Assembly (NCBI GenBank): GCA_030730025.1
Contig: JANQWC010000023.1
Location: forward strand, 7,727 to 71,726
Direction: 5' to 3'
Origin: Crocinitomicaceae bacterium
GTDB lineage: Bacteria; Bacteroidota; Bacteroidia; Flavobacteriales_D; Crocinitomicaceae
DNA length: 64,000 bases
Positions 15,277 to 22,448 of this stretch are shown in pieces. The position numbers and the translations under genes are program-made. A model generated the notes under the pieces. It saw only the letters and a list, made by a program, of their open reading frames with translations, did no database searches and was not told the origin of the DNA. Each line of letters begins with the position of its first letter. Within the stretch, counting starts at the first letter, position 1.

Positions 15277-16385
15277 AAGATCCATTTGAATCCAAAATAA
15301 AGTCACTCGTAGAAGACTTCTCCTACGACTACGACCCCCAAGCCTGGGACGCGCTGTCCAAAAAGCTCCCCAATGCCAAGCCAGGTCTTTCTTGGCTCGG
15401 TAAATTCGGCATCGCCAGCATGCTTGCACTTGTTGTAGGCATTATTGGGTGGAATCTCGCTGCCAATCAGAACCAAAAGGAAAGCGCCAACAACGCCACT
15501 CAGGTAGCCAAAAATAAAACCCAAACTGCAGAGAAATCAAATCTATCCGCAGCACAAGAAACACCAAAAAGCAACACGCAGACCAAATCGAAAGCGAACC
15601 AAAACAGTCCAACTATTGCTCCAAACAATGCCACCAACCAAGGTTGGACACAATTTACGCAAGAAGTAGTTGCCGACCCTGACTGGTACCTCACTCCTAT
15701 TGCACTTCGTCAACAAGCTGCAGCCCTTCCAGTAATCAGCGACAATTGGCATGACGACAGTGGTCAAATGCCGCAGGTTCAAGAAATCCCTTTGGCACAG
15801 GATATGCCAAGCAATCAAATACCAGGCAACCACCAGACGCCATGTAAAGGTCCAAAAATCGTTCTCGATGTCGATGCGATTAATTACGAAGATGGCACGC
15901 CGCGCATTCGTGTCAATTTGGAAACAAATGGAAGCGATATCACCTGGAGTGCCAGTGGTACCTTGATCAATAAAAAGAGCCGCAGCGTCGATTTAATGGC
16001 TTTCAAAGGACAAACGTATACCATCACTACTGAAGCTCAGCTAGATGGCTGTAAAAGCGCTGAAAAAATTAAGGTGACAGCCAACGAAGACTACAACTTA
16101 CTTGCTGTCAATGCGTTTAATCCGCAATCTCGCGACGAGCGCAACGCCACCTTCATGCCATACGCCCTCACCATTCGCGACCTACGCTTTGAGCTCATCG
16201 TGCTCGATCCAGACAATGGTGCTGTGGTTTTTAAAAGTGTCGATGCCCAAAATGCTTGGGATGGCATAGACCAACGCACGGGTCAAATGGTTCCTGCTCA
16301 AAAAGCGTATATCTGGAAAGTTGTCTTGCAAGAAGCTTTACCCAACGAAAAAACAACCTATTCAGGTACAATCGTTCGGATTTAG
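15273..16385 (+). CDS. Membrane protein with CHU_C-like domain, probable anti-sigma partner
   Basis: 370 residues, translationally coupled to the ECF sigma gene by a 4-base overlap. Residues 1-43 are cytoplasmic and contain the DPQAWDALSKKL segment seen in Bacteroidota sigma-linked proteins. One transmembrane segment is at about 44-64. A low-complexity Asn/Gln/Thr/Lys linker runs from about 66 to 150. An Ig-like stretch (IRVNLETNGSDITWSASGT) lies at about 195-280. The C-terminal 85 residues resemble the gliding-type CHU_C domain (AFNPQSRDERNATFMP, ELIVLDPDNGAVVF, AWDGIDQRTG). Topology places that domain in the periplasm. Anti-sigma function is inferred from position and topology; no named anti-sigma domain was recognised. 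Confidence 0.75.
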   Translation: MKDPFESKIKSLVEDFSYDYDPQAWDALSKKLPNAKPGLSWLGKFGIASMLALVVGIIGWNLAANQNQKESANNATQVAKNKTQTAEKSNLSAAQETPKSNTQTKSKANQNSPTIAPNNATNQGWTQFTQEVVADPDWYLTPIALRQQAAALPVISDNWHDDSGQMPQVQEIPLAQDMPSNQIPGNHQTPCKGPKIVLDVDAINYEDGTPRIRVNLETNGSDITWSASGTLINKKSRSVDLMAFKGQTYTITTEAQLDGCKSAEKIKVTANEDYNLLAVNAFNPQSRDERNATFMPYALTIRDLRFELIVLDPDNGAVVFKSVDAQNAWDGIDQRTGQMVPAQKAYIWKVVLQEALPNEKTTYSGTIVRI

Positions 16386-16410
16386 CCCCTGTCAACTCGG
16401 CGGAATTGCT

Positions 16411-16418
16411 TACATTTG
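16411..16418 (+). promoter_or_regulatory. -7 box TACATTTG for mutL
   Basis: Exact TAnnTTTG, 26 bases before the mutL ATG, in the 59-base gap after the sigma-linked membrane gene. mutL can thus be expressed apart from the sigma operon. Confidence 0.45.
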
Positions 16419-16444
16419 TTCAGCACGAACCAACGTGAGCCCGC

Positions 16445-18268
16445 ATGAGCATCATCAACTTACTGCCCGATCATATCGCCAACCAAATTGCCGCCGGAGA
16501 GGTCATTCAAAGACCAGCCTCGGTGGTCAAAGAATTGCTTGAAAACGCAGTAGACGCTGGCGCAACCCAAATTCAGTTGGTGGTCAAAGACGCCGGCAAA
16601 ACACTCATTCAGGTGCTAGACAACGGCAAAGGCATGGATGCCCAAGACGCCGAAAAGTGTTTTCTGCGCCACGCAACCAGCAAACTCCAAACCGCAGCCG
16701 ATCTTTTTGCCTTGCAAACCAAAGGTTTTCGCGGAGAAGCGCTCGCTTCTATTGCAGCAATTGCGCACGTGAGTCTCAAAACCAAGCAGCCAGACAAAGA
16801 AACTGGCGTTCAAATTGATATCGAAGGCAATCAAATCAAAAACAAGCAAGAAGTCATTTGCCAGCAAGGCGCTTCTTTTGAAGTCAAAAACCTTTTTTAC
16901 AATGTACCTGCGCGTCGCAATTTCTTAAAAAGCGATGCCATCGAGCTCGGCCACATCCAAACCGAATTTGAACGCGTGGCGCTGGCTCATCCCGAACTGC
17001 AGTTTAGTTTTCAGCACAACGGGCAAGATATCCTGCAATTACCCGCCGGTAACAGCCGCATGCGCATCGCAGCCATTTTTGGCAAGGGTAGCAATGAAAA
17101 ACTCGTTCCGATAGAAGAACAAACTGACATCGTGCGCGTCAGCGGCTATGTCGGCAAGCCCGAAATGGCCAAAAAAAGCCGCGGCGAGCAATATTTATTT
17201 GTCAACGACCGCTTTTTCAAAGACCCTTACTTTCATCATGCCATTACCAAAGCCTACGACGGCATGATCAGTGAAAAACACCACGCGAGCTACTGCATCT
17301 TTTTGGAGGTAGATCCGCACAAAATCGATGTGAACATCCACCCGACCAAAACCGAAATCAAATTCGAAGAAGACCGCTTTATCTATTCAATTTTACTGAG
17401 TAGCGTCAGGCAAGCTTTGGGCAAACACAACATCTTCCCCACCCTAGACTTCGAGTCAGAAAGTGCTTTCGAAGTGCCGTCGGAGGTCAGAAAATCAGAT
17501 CCAGTTGCGCCGCAAATTTTAGTCAATCCGTCTTACAATCCTTTTCAGAGCACCGTACATCAGTCGGCGGCTCACAGCGGCGGCTCAAAAAACTTTAGCG
17601 CAGCCCTGCAACAAGAAGGCTTCGGTAGCACCCCTCCTAGCCCAGAAGATTGGCAGCAATTCTATCAAATTGAGGAGCAGACGCCGAGCGAAAACCAACA
17701 AATTTTTGAAGAAGAGGCCGCCGCCAAGCAGTTTCTACTCCACGACAAATACCTCGTGAGCCCCACCAAATCGGGCTTCATGATCATCGATATCCGACGC
17801 GCCAAAAACCGCATCCTTTTCGATGAGCTCATCCAACATTTTGTATCACAGCCCCTGGCCTCTCAGCAATTGCTCTTTCCGATCGAAAGAAGCTTGGCCA
17901 AAGAAGCCAAACTCACATGGCAGGGCCAAAAAAGCCTCTGGAACCAATTGGGCTTTGCTTTTGAACTCCAAGACGACCAACTTCAAATCATGGCTGTTCC
18001 GGCCCTGCTCTCCTCTCTTGATTTGGAGACTTGCCTAGACGAACTCACCGACGCCGCCACCTATTCTGATATCGAAAGTGGCGATGTCGCGCATTTTATA
18101 GTGGCAAAACTCGCGCTGCTCGGGGCTAAAAACTTCAAACTCCAACACCACGAAGAAGTAGAGCATTTTATCGACACGCTTTTTCAGTGTCCGCAACACA
18201 CCACCACCCCCAACGGCAAACCCATTATGTTCACCTTGGGCTTTGACGAACTGGCTAAAAAACTCTAA
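16445..18268 (+). CDS. mutL: DNA mismatch repair protein MutL
   Basis: 607 residues. The N-terminal GHKL ATPase is complete: ELLENAVDAGAT, DNGKGM, GFRGEALASI. A transducer domain follows with HPTKTEIKFE. A variable linker spans about 345-430 and a dimerisation domain about 430-607. In MutL proteins that nick DNA the dimerisation domain has DQHA(x)2E(x)4E. Here the aligned segment reads MIIDIRRAKNRILFDEL (Asp449 kept; the Gln, His and first Glu absent), so endonuclease activity is doubtful. It is the first of five same-strand genes; the rhomboid gene starts 2 bases after its stop. Identity is certain; nicking ability is questionable. Confidence 0.95.
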   Translation: MSIINLLPDHIANQIAAGEVIQRPASVVKELLENAVDAGATQIQLVVKDAGKTLIQVLDNGKGMDAQDAEKCFLRHATSKLQTAADLFALQTKGFRGEALASIAAIAHVSLKTKQPDKETGVQIDIEGNQIKNKQEVICQQGASFEVKNLFYNVPARRNFLKSDAIELGHIQTEFERVALAHPELQFSFQHNGQDILQLPAGNSRMRIAAIFGKGSNEKLVPIEEQTDIVRVSGYVGKPEMAKKSRGEQYLFVNDRFFKDPYFHHAITKAYDGMISEKHHASYCIFLEVDPHKIDVNIHPTKTEIKFEEDRFIYSILLSSVRQALGKHNIFPTLDFESESAFEVPSEVRKSDPVAPQILVNPSYNPFQSTVHQSAAHSGGSKNFSAALQQEGFGSTPPSPEDWQQFYQIEEQTPSENQQIFEEEAAAKQFLLHDKYLVSPTKSGFMIIDIRRAKNRILFDELIQHFVSQPLASQQLLFPIERSLAKEAKLTWQGQKSLWNQLGFAFELQDDQLQIMAVPALLSSLDLETCLDELTDAATYSDIESGDVAHFIVAKLALLGAKNFKLQHHEEVEHFIDTLFQCPQHTTTPNGKPIMFTLGFDELAKKL

Positions 18269-18270
18269 AT

Positions 18271-19047
18271 ATGTTTCAGAATATCCCGCAAGTCACTAAA
18301 AATATTTTGCTGCTCAATATCGCTTTTTTTGTAGCGAGTTTGGTACTGAACAGCCAAGGCATAGACCTTGTAATGTCTTTGGGTGCACATTACATCAATT
18401 CACCTTTTTTTGAGCCGTATCAGGTGGTGACGCATTTTTTCATGCACAGCACCGACAACCTCTTGCATATTTTCTTCAATATGTGGCTGTTTGTCACACT
18501 TGGCGCCTATCTAGAAAACATCTGGGGAGCCAAGCGCTTTTTCATCTTTTACGTCGTGAGTGCAATGGGCGCTTATGCGCTCTACAACATGATTGGCTTT
18601 ATCGAAATCATGCAACTCAAATCTATGCTTGCCCAACAAATTGACCTCGAACAATTCGATTTCTACCTCAAGCACAGCGTCAATGTAAATGGCGATTTAG
18701 CAGGACAAATCAACAGCTACCTGCAAGACAACCAAATCAGCGTGACGCCCAACCTCGAAAACTACCTTCAAAAATCAGTAACACCAATGGTGGGTGCTTC
18801 TGGCGGTGTATTTGGCATCATGACGGCCTTTGCCATTCTTTTTCCGAACACAGAATTCCGACTCTATTTTTTCATTCCTGTCAAAGCGAAGTATTTGGTT
18901 TCTGCCTACTTTTTGTGGGAGTTGTATCTTTCTTTTCAGACACAAGCTGGCGACAACGTAGCGCACCTCGCCCATATTGGTGGTGCAGTCGCAGGCGCCA
19001 TTCTCGTTTTGGTGTGGCGTAAAAAAGACCGTTCAAATTTCTGGTGA
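18271..19047 (+). CDS. Rhomboid family intramembrane serine protease (first of pair)
   Basis: 258 residues, six or so hydrophobic segments. The catalytic serine motif GASGGVFG and the partner histidine in HLAHIGGAVAG are both present, as is the structural loop motif LLHIFFNMW. Members cut membrane proteins within or near their transmembrane helices. A hydrophilic insert of about 50 residues (about 112-165) interrupts the core between helices, as in other Bacteroidota rhomboids I recall. It starts 2 bases after mutL and overlaps the second rhomboid by 4 bases (ATGA). Substrates unknown. Confidence 0.93.
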   Translation: MFQNIPQVTKNILLLNIAFFVASLVLNSQGIDLVMSLGAHYINSPFFEPYQVVTHFFMHSTDNLLHIFFNMWLFVTLGAYLENIWGAKRFFIFYVVSAMGAYALYNMIGFIEIMQLKSMLAQQIDLEQFDFYLKHSVNVNGDLAGQINSYLQDNQISVTPNLENYLQKSVTPMVGASGGVFGIMTAFAILFPNTEFRLYFFIPVKAKYLVSAYFLWELYLSFQTQAGDNVAHLAHIGGAVAGAILVLVWRKKDRSNFW

Positions 19048-19928
19048 TGAATCCTTTTATAGCACAAATCAAACAGCAGTTCAGCAGCGGCACCATGACC
19101 ATTCGGTTGGTGATGGTCAATGTAGGTGTATTCGCAGCCATTCAACTGCTCAATGCGCTAGAAAGACTACAAATTTTGAGCTTTCTAGAAGGCTTGCCGC
19201 AAGGCTTTGTGAGTCAATATTTTTTTGCGCTGCCTGTCTTTCGGCTCAGTTTTCTGCTCCAACCCTGGACGCTCGTTAGCTCTTTATTTGCGCATTTTGG
19301 CTTTTTACACCTGTTAGGCAACTTATTGTTTCTGTATTTTGCCGGGCAAACCTACGAGCGCTTTTTCGGCGCCAAACGCCTTTTGCATTTGTATCTCTTA
19401 GGTGGGATAGCCGGTAACCTAACAGAAATTTTGGCGCACCAATTATTCCCGGCGCTGCAAGGCACTAGCTTTTCTGTGGTGGGCGCGTCTGGTGCCATCA
19501 TGGCCATCTTCATGGCCTTGGCGTTTTCGCAACCTCAACTGCAGGTGCAACTTTTTGGCATCTTCCCGTTGCGCATTTATATGCTCGCCCTCTTTTTCTT
19601 TTTAAAGGATCTTTCTTCTCTCGGCACTGCCGATCAAATTGCACATTTTGCTCATATTGGCGGAGCCCTGTTTGGCATCTGGAGTATCCAACAATTTTGG
19701 CACATTCGCCTTTCAAGACCATGGCTGGGCATCAATTTGCGTTCAAACAAGAGCCACCTTAAAGTTAAAAAAGGAGGCCGCCCGTTAACAGACGAGCAAT
19801 TCAGGGCTCAAAAACAAGCCCGTCAAGCCCGACTCGACACCATCCTCGATAAAATCTCCAAAAAAGGCTATGATGCGCTGAGTAAAGCAGAAAAAGACTT
19901 TTTATTTCAACAAAGCAAAGATGTCTAA
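19044..19928 (+). CDS. Rhomboid family intramembrane serine protease (second of pair)
   Basis: 294 residues. The rhomboid core carries HLLGNLLFLYFAG, the serine motif VVGASGAIM and the histidine in HFAHIGGALFG. It differs from its neighbour in lacking the long insert and in having a charged cytoplasmic tail of about 70 residues (RPLTDEQFRAQKQARQARL then DKISKKGYDALSKAEKDFLF). This tail is a recurring end of Bacteroidota rhomboids. Both catalytic residues are intact, so both copies may be active. It overlaps the upstream rhomboid by 4 bases and the downstream phosphodiesterase-fold gene by 8 bases. Confidence 0.93.
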   Translation: MMNPFIAQIKQQFSSGTMTIRLVMVNVGVFAAIQLLNALERLQILSFLEGLPQGFVSQYFFALPVFRLSFLLQPWTLVSSLFAHFGFLHLLGNLLFLYFAGQTYERFFGAKRLLHLYLLGGIAGNLTEILAHQLFPALQGTSFSVVGASGAIMAIFMALAFSQPQLQVQLFGIFPLRIYMLALFFFLKDLSSLGTADQIAHFAHIGGALFGIWSIQQFWHIRLSRPWLGINLRSNKSHLKVKKGGRPLTDEQFRAQKQARQARLDTILDKISKKGYDALSKAEKDFLFQQSKDV

Positions 19929-21039
19929 AAAGCGCAACAAGCTATTTTCAAGTCCTTTTAAATTGGCTACTGCACTCAGCCTCATTGGCTTGTTGTTGAG
20001 TTATCTTGCGCCTTATATTCATCCGTCTACCATACCTTCTTTGCCCTTTTTTGGGCTCACCTACCCGATCTTTCTTTCGCTCACGCTCGTCTGGCTTGTG
20101 CTCTGGACTATTTTTCGCTCTAAATGGGCCATTTACTGCCTGGTGGTTTTGCTCATCGGCGGCAAACTCCATTTTCGAAATTTTTCCCTGACTACCTCCT
20201 CTACCGAAGCCAAACAAGAAAGCGGGCTCAAAGTACTCAGCTATAACGTGAGGCTTTTTGATTTATTCAACCCTTCTTTTAGCAACGCCCTAGACTCCAG
20301 AAACCAAATTTTTGCATTTATTCGCAGCCAAGAACCCGACTTACTTTGCCTTCAAGAATACTACCGACAAGACAAACCCACTGATTTTGAGGTCATAGAC
20401 TCACTCAATTTGATCATGAAAACCCGCGATTACCACGAGCGCAGCGCCCACAAAAGACGCACTAGAGAAAATTTCGGCATCGCCATGTTTTCTAAATACC
20501 CCATGATTGCACGCGGAGACGTCATGTTCGAGGCGCAGGGTGTACAAGATTTCAATTACTGTATTTTTGCCGATATCGTGAAAGGGCAAGACACCTTCAG
20601 GGTTTACAACGTGCACTTGCAATCGATTCGCCTGCATGCAGAACCAAACGTGGAAGGAAATGAAGTACAAGCATACGGCAGTAAAAAAGGCGCCATAGCC
20701 GTTTACCGCAAACTGCGCAGCGCCTTTGAAAAACGCGCCGATCAAGCCAGAAGAGTGGTCGAGCACCTCAAAACCTCACCCTATCCAGTGATTGTCTGCG
20801 GTGATTTCAACGACACACCAATGTCCTACACCTACAACCAATTCCAATTAGCGCTCCTCGATGCATTTAGCGGAAGCGGCAAAGGCTTCGGCACCACCTA
20901 CGTGGGCAGACTACCCGCAGGGCGCATCGACTACCTTTTTTACAGCCCTTTGCTGAGCGCCTCACAATTTCAAATTCAAAAACAAACCCGCAGCGATCAC
21001 CGCGCCATTAGCTGTGTGTTTCACAAGAAAACAACATGA
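19921..21039 (+). CDS. Membrane-anchored endonuclease/exonuclease/phosphatase family protein
   Basis: 372 residues. Three hydrophobic segments occupy about 15-90, followed by an EEP-fold hydrolase domain. Visible motifs are KVLSYNVRLFDL, the metal-binding Glu in LLCLQEYY, GDFNDTP, GRIDYLFYSP and the terminal SDHRAI histidine. This family hydrolyses phosphodiester or phosphomonoester bonds with Mg; DNA, lipid head groups and phosphoinositides are all known substrates in the superfamily. The domain probably faces the periplasm, which would favour a non-nucleic-acid substrate, but this is not decided. It overlaps both neighbours (8 and 4 bases). Confidence 0.88.
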   Translation: MSKKRNKLFSSPFKLATALSLIGLLLSYLAPYIHPSTIPSLPFFGLTYPIFLSLTLVWLVLWTIFRSKWAIYCLVVLLIGGKLHFRNFSLTTSSTEAKQESGLKVLSYNVRLFDLFNPSFSNALDSRNQIFAFIRSQEPDLLCLQEYYRQDKPTDFEVIDSLNLIMKTRDYHERSAHKRRTRENFGIAMFSKYPMIARGDVMFEAQGVQDFNYCIFADIVKGQDTFRVYNVHLQSIRLHAEPNVEGNEVQAYGSKKGAIAVYRKLRSAFEKRADQARRVVEHLKTSPYPVIVCGDFNDTPMSYTYNQFQLALLDAFSGSGKGFGTTYVGRLPAGRIDYLFYSPLLSASQFQIQKQTRSDHRAISCVFHKKTT

Positions 21040-21593
21040 TTGCCGTCATAGACTGTGGCAGCTCCAAAACGCCACAAATAGCCCAACAGCTCGAAGAATA
21101 CATAGATGTCCAAGTGCTTGGCTTAATGGACTTCAAGGCAGAAAATTTGGCGCAATTTGATGGCGTAGTGCTCTCCGGAGCGCCTATCTTGCTCACAGAT
21201 ATTGACCCAACGCCTTATTTGCAGCACCTTTCCTGGATCAAAACTTATGACAAACCACTTTTGGGCATTTGTTTTGGGCATCAAATCATCGGTTTGTTGC
21301 ACGGCGCACGCGTTTCCAAAATGCGCGAAGACCGCGGTTTTCAGGAAATTGAGCTGATCAAGGACGACAGCTTATTTGAGCGACTGCCCGATGTTTTTGA
21401 GATGCAAGAAGATCATTGCGAACACATTTCAGTGCCTCATGGTTTTGATTTGCTAGCTTGTTCTGATGCGTGTATCAACGAAGCGATGAAACACAAAGAA
21501 AAACCTATGTATGGGGTGCAGTTTCATCCGGAGGTATCCGGAAATTTTGGACATGTTTTGTTGGAGAATTTTGCGTGCTTAGTGCTCGGCTAA
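21036..21593 (+). CDS. Class I glutamine amidotransferase-like protein
   Basis: 185 residues. The class I GATase triad is present: the nucleophile Cys in LLGICFGHQIIG and the His/Glu pair in GVQFHPEV. This is a free-standing domain resembling the GuaA amidotransferase half; no synthetase domain is attached or adjacent. It may release ammonia for a partner or hydrolyse gamma-glutamyl compounds. It is the last gene of the mutL run, overlapping the previous gene by 4 bases. Its stop abuts the stop of the opposing Crp/Fnr gene with no base between. Confidence 0.88.
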   Translation: MIAVIDCGSSKTPQIAQQLEEYIDVQVLGLMDFKAENLAQFDGVVLSGAPILLTDIDPTPYLQHLSWIKTYDKPLLGICFGHQIIGLLHGARVSKMREDRGFQEIELIKDDSLFERLPDVFEMQEDHCEHISVPHGFDLLACSDACINEAMKHKEKPMYGVQFHPEVSGNFGHVLLENFACLVLG

Positions 21594-22283
21594 TTATTTA
21601 CCTGCAATTTGCAGCAAGCGCTCGCGGTCCAGGACATGAATTTTGCGCGTCTGCACTTCTACAATTCCTTCTTCTTTGAAATCTTTGATGAGGCGAATCA
21701 GCGTTTCGGTGGCGGTACCCACAAAATTAGCGAGGTCTTCGCGGCTTAAGTTGATGGGTTCGTTGTCAAAGACGTCTAGGAGGATGAGCATGGTAAAGGC
21801 CAAGCGCTCCCGGACAGATTTTTGAGCCATATTGGTAATGAAGTCCGCGCGGTCTGCGAGTTCTTTGGATAATTCTTTGATGATGCCGTTGCGCAAAACG
21901 GGGTTGGTGTCCATGAGGTTGAGGAAGTCTTCTTTGCTAATGAAGCAGATATTTGCTTCTTCTAGCGCCTCAGCACCTACCTTGTAGGGTTCTTCGGTAA
22001 ACATAGCTCTAAAGCCAACCATTTCTCCGGTCTTGGCGATATGGATGATTTGTTCTTTGCCTTCGTCTCCGCGCTTGAAAATTTTGACCAAGCCTTGATT
22101 GATGCAATACACACCTCTTGGAAAGGAGCCTTCTAGAAAAATTGCCTGATGCTTTTTGTAGTAGTTACAGGCGCGATGAGAATTGAGGTGATCGAGCTCA
22201 TCTGTACAAAAATGATTCAGTAAAGAATTATGACGAGCTGAACAGGTTTGACAGGTGACGTGTTTATGCGATTTTTCGAGCAT
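21594..22283 (-). CDS. Crp/Fnr family transcriptional regulator
   Basis: 229 residues. A cyclic-nucleotide-binding-type beta-roll spans about 30-150 (FPRGVYCINQGLVKIFKRG). A C-terminal winged helix spans about 160-225 (NLSREDLANFVGTATETLIRLI, recognition helix TATETLIRLI). The N terminus has Cys11, Cys14, Cys26 and Cys39 (CQTC, then NHFC), reminiscent of Fe-S ligands of FNR, so an oxygen- or redox-sensing role is plausible but unproven. The cAMP-contact residues of E. coli Crp are not evident. An exact -7 box lies 17 bases upstream. The gene stands alone, convergent with the amidotransferase. Confidence 0.92.
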   Translation of the reverse strand: MLEKSHKHVTCQTCSARHNSLLNHFCTDELDHLNSHRACNYYKKHQAIFLEGSFPRGVYCINQGLVKIFKRGDEGKEQIIHIAKTGEMVGFRAMFTEEPYKVGAEALEEANICFISKEDFLNLMDTNPVLRNGIIKELSKELADRADFITNMAQKSVRERLAFTMLILLDVFDNEPINLSREDLANFVGTATETLIRLIKDFKEEGIVEVQTRKIHVLDRERLLQIAGK

Positions 22284-22300
22284 TGGGTCGTATTGCTTCT

Positions 22301-22308
22301 CAAATGTA
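22301..22308 (-). promoter_or_regulatory. -7 box TACATTTG for the Crp/Fnr gene
   Basis: Exact TAnnTTTG on the minus strand, 17 bases before the ATG at 22283. The remainder of the 165-base gap (22309-22402) is AT-rich with no further feature recognised. Confidence 0.45.
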
Positions 22309-22402
22309 CGAAAAATAAGCAGCTACCGATTTTTAATTTTAGGTAATATAGATGGCAGCTTTTTATGATTTTATAAATGAAATTAAAAAATATATTGCAT
22401 AA

Positions 22403-22428
22403 AAAAAGGAGACCGAAGTCTCCTTTTT
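22403..22428 (-). terminator. Rho-independent terminator after the 973-residue T9SS gene
   Basis: An 11-bp stem (AAAAAGGAGAC with GTCTCCTTTTT) closes a CGAA loop, 21 bases past the stop at 22449. The flanking A and T tracts allow function in either direction. Confidence 0.85.
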
Positions 22429-22448
22429 GCTTGCTATAAAATTAGCCA

